From positions 1-63,013 of the forward strand of contig NBAY01000134.1 of assembly GCA_002794775.1 (NCBI GenBank): a stretch of DNA of 63,013 nucleotides. Direction: 5' to 3'. Made by a program: the position numbers and the translations under genes. The stretch is from Porodaedalea pini (taxonomy: Eukaryota; Basidiomycota; Agaricomycetes; Hymenochaetales; Hymenochaetaceae). The notes below the pieces were generated by a model, which was not told the origin of the DNA, searched no databases, and saw only the letters and a list, made by a program, of their open reading frames with translations. This document shows, piece after piece, positions 31,956 through 46,635 of this stretch. Every line of letters begins with the position of its first letter. Position 1 is the first letter of the stretch.

Positions 31956-33760
31956 CTTATTCTAGTTCTCTTACTTCTTGTTCTTCCACTTCTCTTTCTG
32001 AGCTTTTCTGATATTTTAAATATATAGTGGAATAACACGACCATGGACAGTCAACATGTGAAGGGATTCAAGAAGTTGACATATTATTGACACGACACAC
32101 ACTTCCAAGATTTACTCAAACGAAAAATGGAGTGCTTCACATTGCAAACTCAGCTCTGAAGCAGTTACAAAAGGGCTTTACAGTTGAACCTGTGTATAAG
32201 AATCCCAGTGTATAAGAACTACCTGTACTCAAGAACTAAATTCTGGGTCCACCACCATGGTAGGCAGGGAATTCAGGGTCCTAAAAGAACTATTGCTATA
32301 AGAATTAAGAACTGACCCTCTCATGGAAATTTAAGGCAAAAATTCTTATACAGAGGTGGTCAGCTGACCATGTATATCCCCATGTGTATAGAATTGTGAT
32401 GATTCATATCTTGCTAAGCAGCTTGTATAGCCTAAATACAGCTCCCTAACAAAAGTGACCATGATTGCGGTTTTTACCTGTATTTTGATAGTTTCTCAGT
32501 CAATTTTTGTCCATTTTCCTTGAAACAAATTGAACACAATCTGGCATACATACATGATGTCCCTGTGAAATATTATTGCAATCACAGATAAAATGAGTCA
32601 GTGGTGAGGGAAACAGAGGTGAGAGGGCATGTCTCATTTCAGTACCTTTTTAGGGCAAATTTTGGTGCTTTTCCTCTTCTGTAGCTAGAACAACAGAGAG
32701 ATGAGCCCTGAAAATTTACATGGATGTAATATAATATATTTTATACTGATATGATTTTTTCAGATTTTTTGAAGGTGTTTGTGGCAAGTTATTGGCCATG
32801 GATTTGAAATCTCTCAAAATCTGCCTGTTTTCAGGCTATATGCATGCCCATCCTCAATACACTATATGCCAGCACACATAGAATGCCCCCAAAAATCTGA
32901 AAAAATCATATCAGGTATAAAATATATTATATTACACCCATGTAAATTTTCAGGGCTCATCTCTCTGTTGTTCTAGCTACAGAAGAGGAAAAGCACCAAA
33001 ATTTGCCCTAAAAAGGTACTGAAATGAGACATGCCCTCTCACCTCTGTTTCCCTCACCACTGACTCATTTTATCTGTGATTGCAATAATATTTCACAGGG
33101 ACATCAGGTATGTATGCCAGATTGTGTTCAATTTGTTTCAAGGAAAATGGACAAAAATTGACTGAGAAACTATCAAAATACAGGTAAAAACTGCAATCAC
33201 GGTCACTTTTGTCACCCATCTGTACAGTAATAAATGAAGAAAAATCTTGTGGAAGGAAGCTTATGGTAGATATATTCCTGAATTAGAGCACCCAGAGCCA
33301 GAGCTAGAGCCTCTAATCACACTTCCTAAGGCTTGCTATGCACTAACATGTACTATTTCAGAGCCAATCTTGTGATGAAATCAGTCAACCTCAGAAGCTT
33401 TCCCCAAAGCTCAAGTGTGTGCTTGAGAAGGAGATCAACAAGAGACATATTTGTAGTCACATTCCTTAATTCTGATGCTTATACCAAAAATAGTAATTTT
33501 TTTTATGTATTACACAATACTGTGCACAAGAACTACCTGTGGTTAAGAACCGGAGAACCTGTCCACTGAGGTCAGTTCTTATATGCAGGTTTGACTTTAC
33601 CTGATATTTGGAGTAGCCACTTTGCTTATGTAAGGGGAACAGTTTCAGGCGCCAACTGAACAAGCTAATTTGTGTGTCGCATCCCTCTCCACCATCTTTC
33701 ATGTTCTTATCCCTCAGCATCATCCATGGTGAGCAGGCTGCCACTTTAATCACTTATTAC
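31956..33760. repeat. Degenerate TIR element (32179-33600) carrying a nested fold-back
   Basis: The ends are related inverted repeats: GAACCTGTGTATAAGAA near 32187 and TTCTTATATGCAGGTTTGAC near 33573-33592. The left subterminal part contains a short palindromic stretch around AATTCTGGGTCC and GAATTCAGGGTCC. The interior is filled by a hairpin-forming repeat. No transposase is recognisable. This looks like a non-autonomous Tc1/mariner-type element. Confidence 0.5.
32450..33211. repeat. Fold-back repeat 1, about 320-bp arms
   Basis: Left arm 32450-32770 is matched inverted by about 32889-33211. Outer ends are AAAAGTGACCATGATTGC and GCAATCACGGTCACTTTT. The arms differ at few positions and enclose a spacer of about 120 bp. 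No coding capacity. It is probably a hairpin MITE. Confidence 0.8.
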
Positions 33761-33761
33761 T

Positions 33762-36540
<2,779 letters not shown>

Positions 36541-36599
36541 AGCCAAATCTCACTCCTTGACAATGAATGAATCATTTTTGCTAGGCCTAAGCACACTGT

Positions 36600-37140
36600 A
36601 TATGGACCTTGCAAAAATGATTCACCATTATTTTTTCAGATGAATCAAAATATAATCTTAATGGGTCAGATGGAAGGACTTGGTGCTGGAGAAGGCCTAG
36701 GGAGGAGATAGATAGAAGATATCTGCAGGATACAGTAAAGCATGATGGTAGAAGTATTATAGTGTGGGAATGCATTACTCAGTGTGGTATCAGAAGGCTC
36801 ATCTGCATTGAGGGCATTATGGATCACTTCAAGTACATTGATATCCTGAAGGACAGCCTACTAGGCACACTCTATAACAAGTACCTTCAAAAATACCACA
36901 TCATTTTCTAGCAAGACAATGATTCAAAGCACATATTACTACATGCCCATCAGTGGTTCATTAGAAATGAGATTCATTTATTACCTTGGCCTCCCTAGAG
37001 CCCTGACATGAGCATCATAGAGCATGTATAGAAGAAACTTGATGATTGAGTATGTAACTGGGCTCACTAGCTATCAAACAAGAAAGAGTTGTGGGAGGCT
37101 TTGCAGGATAAGTAGGACTATCTGGATGTGGTATTTATCA
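36600..37140 (+). pseudogene. Tc1/mariner transposase remnant
   Basis: In one frame I read FSDESKYNL, IVWECITQCG, IEGIMDHFKY, QDNDSKH, LPWPP-stop-SPDMSIIEHV and a final KELWEALQDK. This is the DDE core of Tc1-type transposases (Asp in SDES, Asp in QDND, Glu in IEHV). Stops within it are TAG except for one TGA, and most sit where Gln or Trp is expected. The N-terminal DNA-binding half is not recognisable. The 3' end runs into fold-back repeat 2. Confidence 0.8.
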
Positions 37141-37141
37141 T

Positions 37142-37880
37142 CTGATGACCTCTAGATAAGTATTTTTGGTTTAGATTTTTGTTTAAATCTTAATGTCAAA
37201 TGCTTATAGGACCCTGAATTCTCTGCCTACCAAATTCAGTGGATCAAAAATTCAATGCTTACAGTAGCATGCAAAAATTCTGTCACCCCCCCCCCCCTTC
37301 ATATAATTTATTTTATTTCTAGGACATGACATGCATGACAGAAAGCTATGAAAATTTACAGTATTGCTAGTATACATGTACTCCATATCTGGGTGAAATT
37401 TAAGTGTGATTGGCGGTGTGTATACTGAGGAAATGTGTATTTACTGTAAATAGGCTTCTAGTGTACATGGAAAGCATACTCTATACTAATTTTTTAATAA
37501 TTTAATATCTGCTTTCCAGGCTCCTAAGAGCTGAAGGATATCTTTAGTCTAAATCTAGCAAGAAGCCTATTTTTAGTAAATATATATTTCCTCAGTATAC
37601 ATACCACCAATCACACTTAAATTTCACCTGGACATGGAGTACATGTATACTAGCAATACTGTAAATTTTCATAGCTTTCTGTCATGCATGTCATGTCCTA
37701 GAAATAAAATAAATTATATGAAAGGGGGGGGGGGGGTGACAGAATTTTTGCATGCTACTGTAAGCATTGAATTTTTGATCTTACTGAATTTGGTAGGCAG
37801 AGAATTCAGGGTCCTATAAGCATTTGACATTAAGATTTGAACAAAAATTTAAACCAAAAATGCTTATCTAGAGGTCATCA
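37142..37880. repeat. Fold-back repeat 2, about 320-bp arms, with a nested TIR unit
   Basis: Left arm 37142-37461 is matched inverted by about 37553-37880. Within it a unit with ends TACAGTAGCATGC and GCATGCTACTGTA (about 37259-37762), flanked by TA, contains the mirror C12 and G13 runs at 37287-37298 and 37724-37736. It resembles a Tc1/mariner MITE inserted in an older palindrome. No coding capacity. Confidence 0.8.
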
Positions 37881-39336
37881 GGTGACCATATACTCTCATG
37901 TAGATGCTCTCAAAGTGTCCTTTGCAACTATTTAACAGCTGAAAATAATGTAAATGTCTTTACCCATGTGTATGGGTCTTGACATTGCCAAAGGGAGTAA
38001 CTATGACATAATGTGACTATGTGTGACTACCTTTTTCCCTTGACCTTGGCTTTCTTGTGTTGCTCGGTCTTTGGAGGCCAGGTCAGAAATGGCGATGTCT
38101 GAATGGGGCCTAAATGTCTTCACCTGCATACATGGGTCTTGACATTGGATTGCATGAGACAGCATTCCATTATGAATTCATAAATGGAAATACCTTTATT
38201 TGTGTATTATGTAATAACATGGACAAGTATTCCTGTGTAAGGTATGCAAAAGTTAAACTTAACAAGATATGACATAGGTAGTGCTAACCTTACTTGCCTA
38301 ATCTGGCTTCTTCACTTGATGTCGATGAAACAACATCCTCAACTGGGCACAAATTTACAAACAATCCTTACAGAACTCTTGAGATGGTTATTGTCTTAAA
38401 TTTTTGAAAAATATATTTTTGAAGGACTTACTTTACAAAAGTCTTTTTTGTGCCAAATGCCCTGTATTTGATTGTACAGCACTCTGGCAAATTTTTGAAA
38501 ATTTCACCCATCAATTTTCATGCTCTCAGCTAAATATTTATGACTAATGCATTCCAAATATAGTAGGTACTCTTTATTATTAATCATACTTAGCAATTCT
38601 TCTGCACTGCTACAAAATTGATACTGTACCATAGCTCACAAGGTCAAATTGAGCGTGCTGGTAGTGATTAAAACTCAGAAAATATTGAATAACTGTATCT
38701 GAAGTGCTACAGTAATCATGCAGGGTATCTATAAAACCTTTTGATTTTCTGAGCTCACAATTTTCATGCTAGGGTCCTTCCCTAATGAGGTAAGTGAGCA
38801 GTTCAGGGTCTGTGACTATGATGTGACATCATTAGCTTGCCAAGTTTAACTTTTGCATTCCTTACAAGCATTGGCTGACATCTCCACCAAGGCTAATGCT
38901 TATATACAGGTTTGACTATAGTTAGAACATTCACCTCTTTGTCACCTTAGTCTTTTTACGATGGTTGGATTCTATTTGTAATCTTCCCATGCTATGTTCT
39001 TCTTTCTGATCGGCTTCAAAGTATGGTGATTTACTGTTCCACTTTGCTTTCCCAATCCATGAGTCCTATTGTGCTTAGGACCACTAGAATCTTCTCCTGC
39101 TATATTCTATAGTAGTCTGCATGCACTTCACGCATCAGGGGTCCAACTCCATTGGTCATCCTTCACTTTCCTTGACACAGTGTGTGACAGTATGGTGTGA
39201 CTGTGACCAACAGATTTTTGCTCAGGCAAGTGTCTGTCAAGATCAGGCGTCCCCATAATCATGTGTATGATCGATGCTGATGGATGCTTCCAAACGTGCA
39301 AAAACTTCCTTTTTATGATCACCGCCATGAACGCAC
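37881..39336. other. AT-rich relic DNA without a recognisable gene
   Basis: I see no coding region. A stretch GCTTATATACAGGTTTGAC near 38900-38918 matches the right TIR of the element ending at 33600, so an old TIR-element end lies here. The block stops abruptly at the 5-bp duplication CGCAC of element G. Confidence 0.4.
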
Positions 39337-39758
39337 TGTTAGGCGGGAGCTCGGGGGGCAACTCGGGCTGGGCAGGTCTTGGCTGACTATCATCTGGGAC
39401 GTGCTGTACTCGAGCGTAGACTCGGGACACGCTTACTCAGGCTAGGTCGTCGCGGAGGTAAGAGGATTAATACCAGTCTAAACTAATACAAGGGGAGCAA
39501 GTCTCACCTAGGTCGTCGCGGAGGTAAGAGGAAAAGCAGAACAAGGAGTTCATGCGATTCCTGAGACCTCTTATAGCGGCGACCGTGGGACTATATTATC
39601 TAAAGTTACATAAACGAGCGGAATGGAATGAATGAAGGTCATGTGGAGGGAGTGTGAGAAATGATTGAAAAGACGATTAAATATAATGAGAAGGATCGAT
39701 TAAAAGAAAGGAAATGATAAAAGGAAAATAAAAGAAAGGAAAAGTTCGAGTCCTAACA
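39337..39758 (-). repeat. Element G 3' LTR (422 bp)
   Basis: It is nearly identical to 45178-45598. On the minus strand it follows a G8 tract (39763-39771) that ends pol and serves as the polypurine tract. A 21-bp motif with GTCGTCGCGGAGGTAAG occurs twice. Confidence 0.9.
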
Positions 39759-42700
39759 TTACCCCCCCCTCAAGGTTGGGCATCCCAACCAACCAAGATC
39801 GAGGTCGTCTGGCTCGGTGTCGACAAAGCGTGGGCGGAGTCGTTGGCGAGGAATGTCAAGTTTACGAGGAGCGCCAGGGTGTTTTTGATAGAATTCAACG
39901 ATCGCCTCCTTTGCGTTCTTGCCGAAGTCCGTCTCCGGCTGCCAAGTCGGTTCATTGTATCCAACCCACTTGACGAGGTACTGTAGCTTTCCTTGGTGCA
40001 GATGCGAGTCTAGAACCTCCTCGATCTCGTACTCCTCTTCTTTGTCGACGATGTCAGGAGGCGGCGGTGCTGGTTGTTTCTGGCTCTCGAAGGACGGTTC
40101 GATGGCGGGCTTCAGTAGTGCCTCATTGAAGACCAGGTGGACCTTTTTCCATCGTTTGGGGAGCCTGAGTTTGTATGCGCTGGCTCCCACCTTGTCGATG
40201 ATCTCAAAGGGACCGTACCATTTGTCGGCGAGCTTCTTCGTCGGTGAATCTGTGTTGATGTTCCGCCCATCGAGGAAGACCTTGTCTCCAGCCTTGTACT
40301 CAACTGAAGTTCCTGCCGTCCGGTCGTGGTAATGTTTCATGTCTTCCGCTGCCTTGACCAGGTTGTCCTTCGCAACACGATGAGTCTCCTTAATGTGCTT
40401 TGCGAATTCTTCCGCCGACATGTTGGCAGACGAGGTTCGTGTTGTGTCAAAGCTCAAGGGGTGACGTCCTGTGTTCACGTAGAAGGGGGACATCTTCATC
40501 GCCGAGTGTTTGCGGTTATTGTATGCAAACTCCGTGAGAGGTAGCCAGTCCTTCCAGTCCGATTGCCGATGGTTAACAAAGAGTCGAAGATACTGTTTGA
40601 GCTCTTGGTTGACGTGTTCCGTTTGACCATCCATCTGCGGGTGATACGCCGTTGACGGATTGCCTTCGATGTGCAGGAGTTTGTACAGTTCCTTCATCAT
40701 TGACACATCGAACTGCGTGCCTCGGTCATGGATAATCTTCTTGGGCAAGCTGTGGAGACGGAAGACGTGGTCACGATACAACTGGGCCATGCCTTCCGCT
40801 GACAATTTTGTTGTCGTCGGGATCATGTGCATCTGCTTTGAGAACCTGTCCACAAAGATGCAGATCGCGTTGTGTCCCTTGGAGTCCGGGAGCTCTCCGA
40901 TGAGATCGACTGTGACGACTTCCCAAGGAGCTTCTGGGACTGCATTTGGGTGAAGCGGCTTTGACCTTGATGCCCTCAGAGCCTTTGTCCGCTGACAGCG
41001 ATCACACCCTCGGACATACGCTCGGACATCAGAGAACATCGACGTCCACCAGAAGTCTTGACGGACGAGCTCCACCGTTTTTGACGCTCCTGGGTGTCCC
41101 GCCAGAACCAAGTTGTGACATTCTCGCAATATGGCCTCCTTCATTGACGACAGCACATACACTTTGCCTTTCATGTGCCACAACCTGTCGACCTCTGTCA
41201 TCCCCGTCGGCCTCTCCAACTTGTCCTGTGCCTTCTGCGCGTCACCCACTTGTTCCAACACCTCCTCACACGACGTCCTCACCACTCCACGATTCAGCCA
41301 CTTGTCCTTGATGAACACGACGTCATTGTTATCATCCTTTCCCTCGTCATAGCCCGCCTTGCGTGACAGTAAGTCCACCTTGCCCATCGTCTTCCCCGAC
41401 TTGTGCTTGAGGTGGAAGTCAAATTCTTCAAGCTCTGTTCGCCAGCGAGCTTGTCAATAGCTCAGCTTTTGTGCCGACCTGAAGTAGGTGAGGTTGGCAT
41501 GATCGGACCAGATCTCGATGGGGTGACAGGTGCCGAGGAGGTATTGCCTCCACTCCTTGAGCGCTGAAACGATCGCGAGCATCTCCTTGTCGTAGATCTC
41601 GTAGTTCCGTTCCACTGGCAGGAGCGCTTCCGACCTGTAGGCAACCACCCTCCACTTGCCTTCCTGTTTCTGCAACAACACGCCTCCAAGTGCGAAGTTT
41701 GACGAGTCCGCCTCGACGCGGAAAGGGCCCTCGTCATTGGCGATGGCCAGGACTGGAGGTGAGCAGAGATGTCGTCTCAGCTCCTCGAATGCTTCCTGCT
41801 GTTTGGTCTCCCATACCCAGTCCTTTTTACCTGTTAGCGACGTCAGCGGATGGACTATCTTGCTGTAGTCCTTGATGAACCGTTGCAGCCAGTTGCCCAT
41901 TCCGAGGAATTGCTGTAGCTGCTTGAGGTTTTGTGGAACTGGCCAGTCTGCGATTGCCTCTGTCTTCGCCGGGTCAGCCTTGATTTCGCCATTGCCAACG
42001 ATGTGCCCAAGGTACTTCACGGTCTTAGCGTCGAACTCGCATTTTTCCGGCTTCAGGTACAGGCCATTTTCTCGCAAGATCTGAAGGACGTGCCTTGACG
42101 TCTCGATGTGTTCCTCAAGAGTTTGCGAGAGAATGAGGATGTCGTCGAGATAGACGATGATCAAGTTGTCGTAGATCAGACCCTTGAAGATGTGGTTGAC
42201 AAAGGCTTGGAATGTCGCCGGTGCATTGCAAAGACCAAAGAACATGACCGTAGGTTCGAAGAGGCCCATATTCGTGCGGAACACTGCTTTCCACTCGTCG
42301 CCTTCGCAGATCCGGATGTTGTAGTATCCCCATCGAAGGTCAAGCTTAGTGATGTACTTCGCTTTCTTGACCTTGTCAACAAGTTTGTCGATGAGAGGGA
42401 GGGGATACTTATTCTTGATCGTACCATCGTTGAGTTTTTGGTAATCCTGGATTGGGCGTAGGGATTTGTCGGCCTTCTTGATGAAGAAGAAGGGCGAGGC
42501 CATCGGCGAGATTGACTTTTGTATGCGGCCTGACTTCAGGTTCTCTTCGAGGAAGTCCTTTAATGACTGCTGTTCCGTTGGAATCAGCAGATATATCTTG
42601 CAGTTGCTCAGCTTGAAGTCGGGTTTCAGATCGATGACGTGGTCCCAGGGGCGGTGTTCCGGTAGCTTCTCGAATCCTTTCTCTGAGAAGACGTCAGCAT

Positions 42701-43388
42701 AGTCATTGAGATATGTGAGCCAGGATGCCTTGTCCATTCGCACTTCTCTCACCCTCCTCATCCTCCTCATCTCTTCCACAGCCTCCTCCACCTTCTTCAC
42801 GTCCTCTTTTACGATCGTGCACTCCTCCGGGCAACGGGTGAATTCAATCAAACCCGCCTTCCAGTCGACCTCCGGGTTGTGACGTCGAAGCCAATCATAA
42901 CCAAGGAAGATGTTTGACGATGCCAGCGATGTCACCGCAAGGACAATCCTCTCTCTGTGGGGCCCAATCATAAGCTTGACGTCGACGTATTCTTTGATTA
43001 ACCCGGCTTCATTGTGTGTGCCATCGGCATTGAGCACTGCGAGAGGCCAAATGTATCGTTTGGTTTCCAACCCGTATCGTTCGATGAACCTCACGTCGAT
43101 GCATGATCCTGTGCATCCTGAATCCACGAGGGCATGCGCATCCACCTCTCTCGTCTCACCCGCTATGCTGTGTCCGACGTTCAGGAGGAGGTCCAGCTGG
43201 CGTCCGCCAGTTCCCCTCATGAACAATTTCTCTCCAACGTCTTCTTCATTCACACCAGTAGGGTCTTCATAGTCAGAAAAGTCATCGACACTGTTTGCAT
43301 CTAGATATTGTACAGGCGGTTGACTATATTTTAACGGATCCAAACTAAAAACCCTTGGAATTTCTTGGTCAGTCGCCCCGGTGGCTAC
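39759..43388 (-). pseudogene. Element G pol (protease, RT, RNase H, integrase, chromodomain), one TGA
   Basis: The frame has protease LVDSGCTGSC (about 43125), RT with YLDDILILS (about 42140), RNase H (VEADSSNFALGG), then TGA at 41454-41456 after AQKLSY, where Arg is expected. It continues in the same frame into integrase with a GHPG ... CDRCQ zinc region, DDE residues in VTVDLIGEL, HDRGTQFD and DGQTEHVNQE, a GPFEI module and a C-terminal chromodomain (about 39930-40045), ending TAA 39759-39761. Pol lies in the -1 frame relative to gag and overlaps its end, so a -1 frameshift is likely. Apart from the TGA all catalytic motifs are present. Confidence 0.9.
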
Positions 43389-44491
43389 GCCTGACCACTC
43401 GCAAAACCCTGTGAGTCGACGACCTCTTCGTCATCACCTTCTTCTTCTATGCAGTCCTCCACAGTCAACCTCCGAGTGTCTACGACTTCCTCAAATGCTG
43501 ATTCCTTCATTGCCCCTAGTTCGTCGGCAAGGAGGCGACATTCGCCAGGTGCCATCATCTGCAGCATACGCTGCACGATCGTCTTCCCTTGTGGGCAGGT
43601 GTCCTTGAAGTGACCAAGCTGGCCACAGATCCAGCACACGTGTCGGCGTTGTGCTTCATTCATGGAGACATCCATCGGCTGGCCAGCTCCTCCGAAGGTG
43701 ACGCCTGTTGCATCGCGTTTGTCGACATGGGGGGCTGTCAACTGGCGATGAGCTGGGGGTCCATGCGGCTGCGGTGGGTGTGATGGGGGCGGGAAGGCAC
43801 GGCCTCGTTGGATGGCGCGAATCTGTTGCTCGCCCCGGTCGATCTCAATCGCCTTCTTCTTCCAGTCTTCATATGTCGTCGGGACTGGTGTTGACCTTAG
43901 TACCCCTCGCACCACTTCAATGTTCATCGCCCGCTTCAGCCGGTCACAGATGATGTTGTCATCCGTCAAACCCGCTCTTGTGATCACGACATCGAGATCC
44001 TGGAAGAATTCGTCGGCGGTGAGGTCGTTCTGTACTTTAGTCCGGAACTTCGCCAGCGCCTTTTCCTTCCGGTTCAGATCATCAAACGAGGTGTCCAGGT
44101 GCTCTTGGAATCTTGTCCAACTGTCGGTGAAAGTTACGATGCCAGCCGTCGTTGATTCCTCTACATAATTCTGCGCCCACATTGCCGCGTTACCACCCTT
44201 CAGGTAGGAGAGAGCAACGTAGATCTTACTCTCCGACATGGGGTATCTGTTCGGGTTCACGGAGATGAAAAGAAGGACCTCACGCTTGAAGTCTAGGTAG
44301 TCATCGCCACCAGTGAATTCACGTGGCCGGGCGACGTCTATGTTGGGGGTCGGAGGATTGGCTGCCACAACCGGTGCAGGGGCGTTATTCGCCTGATGGG
44401 TGAAGGCATTCGCGACGATGGCCGCGATCTGCTCCATCTGCTGCTGACTGAAGCCTCCTGCCGACATTGTGGGCTCGGGTGTGGGTGTCAA
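43385..44491 (-). CDS. Element G gag
   Basis: This intact frame of 368 codons starts at MTPTPEP. The middle carries a capsid-like region (PREFTGGDDYLDFKREVLLF, near 44250-44330). A zinc knuckle CWICGQLGHFKDTC (C-x2-C-x4-H-x4-C) lies at about 43590-43635, followed by an acidic tail ending TAG (43385-43387). Gag packages the element RNA into particles. The overlap with pol suggests frameshift expression. Confidence 0.9.
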   Translation of the reverse strand: MTPTPEPTMSAGGFSQQQMEQIAAIVANAFTHQANNAPAPVVAANPPTPNIDVARPREFTGGDDYLDFKREVLLFISVNPNRYPMSESKIYVALSYLKGGNAAMWAQNYVEESTTAGIVTFTDSWTRFQEHLDTSFDDLNRKEKALAKFRTKVQNDLTADEFFQDLDVVITRAGLTDDNIICDRLKRAMNIEVVRGVLRSTPVPTTYEDWKKKAIEIDRGEQQIRAIQRGRAFPPPSHPPQPHGPPAHRQLTAPHVDKRDATGVTFGGAGQPMDVSMNEAQRRHVCWICGQLGHFKDTCPQGKTIVQRMLQMMAPGECRLLADELGAMKESAFEEVVDTRRLTVEDCIEEEGDDEEVVDSQGFASGQA

Positions 44492-45177
44492 AGGTTCTGG
44501 GGGGGTCGGTGGTGAGGGGTCTCTGTTGGTTTCGCGGTAGGGACCTGGGGTCAGTGGTAGGTTGATAGTTGACGTCGATGGTGCAGGTGATGATGGAGCG
44601 GCCGGGGGCCACCTGGCTCTCCTTCCTTGTTTGTCTGATGAATACCAGGCGCGTCAGATTTCACTCCACCAGATGTCGTGTGTGACGCCGCTATTGTTGG
44701 TCGCAACGTAACTTGGTCGATCTGGATCCCAACGGGCTGATGCAGGAAGGGCCCGTCACTGTTCGTCGGTAAGATCTATCTTGACGTTGGCGGAGGGACA
44801 GGGATCGGTCGTGTGTTCGATCCAGGGTTACGCCAACGTTGAACGGGTTCGTCGGCGAAATTGATGACGAGGCGGTAGGATCCAAGCGAGATCACGAATG
44901 AGATTGTCGTCGAAGTTTGTACTCGTCTGGTTACCCACGTCCACATCAAGTGCGTGCTCCACCAGAGGCTAATTCGTAAAGCCAGGGTTGGGAAATGTCG
45001 GTTGAAATGTTTATGTAATACACGAACATCCGAAAACGTCCGGGCAGGGTTGAGGGTTGTCGTTTAGGGGGTTTACACGTCAAGTCCATCGAGGGGAGTG
45101 CTCCTCTAGACTGAGTGAAGGCGAGTCGACAGTGACGACGTACGCTGGGGATGAGCCTGGGTGAGGTTCTGCTTTTA
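44492..45177 (-). promoter_or_regulatory. Element G 5' leader between LTR and gag
   Basis: This 690-bp leader runs from the LTR to the gag ATG. The sequence right after the LTR (TAAAAGCAGAACC on the minus strand) does not begin with TGG, so an ordinary tRNA CCA-primed site is not obvious. No gene is seen. Confidence 0.5.
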
Positions 45178-45598
45178 TGTTAGGCAGGAGCTCGGGGGCA
45201 ACTCGGGCTGGGCAGGTCTTGGCTGACTATCATCTGGGACGTGCTGTACTCGAGCGTAGACTCGGGACACGCTTACTCAGGCTAGGTCGTCACGGAGGTA
45301 AGAGGATTAATACCAGTCTAAACTAATACAAGGGGAGCAAGTCTCACCTAGGTCGTCGCGGAGGTAAGAGGAAAAGCAGAACAAGGAGTTCATGCGATTC
45401 CTGAGACCTCTTATAGCGGCGACCGTGGGACTATATTATCTAAAGTTACATAAACGAGCGGAATGGAATGAATGAAGGTCATGTGGAGGGAGTGTGAGAA
45501 ATGATTGAAAAGACGATTAAATATAATGAGAAGGATCGATTAAAAGAAAGGAAATGATAAAAGGAAAATAAAAGAAAGGAAAAGTTCGAGTCCTAACA
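45178..45598 (-). repeat. Element G 5' LTR (421 bp)
   Basis: It has TGTTAG...CTAACA ends and is nearly identical to 39337-39758. A TATATTATC-like stretch near 45430 and the doubled GGAGGTAAGAGG motif lie inside. Confidence 0.9.
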
Positions 45599-45750
45599 CG
45601 CACCTGGAACCTTGGCATTCGTGTCTGGTGGACGTGACACTGGGCAGCAAGAGGCCACCAACAACCCTAATGAGTAGGGCAGAGACAGAGGCGCCCGTTT
45701 TCCACCTCAAAAGTCGACCGCGCTCTTGGACTCCATTTTCTCACCTAATT
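45599..45750. other. Short spacer between element G and the tandem repeat
   Basis: The first five bases are the right copy of the G duplication. No gene is visible. Confidence 0.4.
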
Positions 45751-45949
45751 CCAGATCTTGCACTCCTGAGGCTCTCCCACCCACCCTTTTTTTTTCTTTT
45801 TTTTTTTTTTTAGCACAGCGAATTTTTTTTTTTTCACTCGTTCCCTTCCCCTCCCCTCCCCTCTCAATCCCATCTGCCTCCATCACTGGATGCCTCCTCC
45901 ATGGCCCAGATTCCAGATCTCGCACTCCTGAGGCTCTCCCGCCCACCCT

Positions 45950-45992
<43 letters not shown>

Positions 45993-46134
45993 CAGAGCGA
46001 ATTTATTTTTTTCGCTCATTCCCTTCCTCTCCCCTTCCTCTCCCCTCCCCTCTCAACCCCATCCCCATCTGTCGCCGGACGCCTCCCCCATGGCCCGGAA
46101 CCCAGATCTCACCCTCCTGAGGCTCTCCCACCCA

Positions 46135-46172
<38 letters not shown>

Positions 46173-46280
46173 CACAGCGAATTTTTTTTTTTTCGCTCGT
46201 TCCCTTCCTCTCCCCTTCCTCTCCCCTCCCCTCTCAACCCCATCCCCATCCGTCGCCGGACGCCTCCTCCACGGCCCGCC
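45751..46280 (+). repeat. Tandem repeat with long poly-T tracts, three units
   Basis: Three units of about 160-190 bp start at 45751, 45912 and 46102. Each has CCAGATCT-C-CTCCTGAGGCTC, CCACCC, a T20-T40 tract, AGCA-AGCGAA, a second T tract, CGCTC-TTCCCTTCC and a CCTCTCC-rich end with GACGCCTCC. Low-complexity frames across it are not genes. Confidence 0.85.
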
Positions 46281-46635
46281 AGCCGGCTCTGAAAGTGAAC
46301 GCACCCTGCGCTCGCGCCGCTCATGAACATAGGGCTCACTTCCGACGGCGCTACCTATAGGTGTTTTTCTGTTGCTTTCTGTTCTATTTCTCAATGTGTG
46401 ATTTTGTTATGGGCCTCCCTTCAGACTACAGTGCAAAGCGACATAACCTGATAACTCAAAACACATGAACTCCTAACTCTATTACGTTGTTTAGCCTTGT
46501 AATTACATAGATAGGTAGCTATGTTGATTAGCTATAGAAATTATTAAGAGACATATTTTTTTCTAAGGAGCGAAACTTTCGGTACCAAGATTTGAAAGAG
46601 AATATTTATACACACCTGTGACGGTTTTGAGATAA
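46281..46635. other. No gene seen
   Basis: This interval between the tandem repeat and the R1 relics is AT-rich on its right half and carries no recognisable coding or repeat feature. Confidence 0.35.

Larger units (their letters stand above)
39337..45598 (-). mobile_element. Element G: full-length Ty3/gypsy chromovirus (6.26 kb)
   Basis: Two LTRs (39337-39758 and 45178-45598) start TGTTAG and end CTAACA. The element is flanked on both sides by CGCAC (39332-39336 and 45599-45603), a 5-bp target duplication. The LTRs differ by two G/A substitutions, both at CpG, and one indel in about 421 bp, so insertion is recent. Gag and pol occupy the interior on the minus strand. One TGA interrupts pol. 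Fragment F belongs to the same family. Confidence 0.95.

Noticed and set aside
37285..37740. Possible CRISPR-like or satellite structure from the C and G runs
   Set aside because: The runs are mirror parts of one palindrome, not spaced direct repeats, and the organism is a fungus.
45726..46326. Frames with long Phe runs (or Lys runs on the minus strand)
   Set aside because: They are translations of the poly-T tandem repeat.
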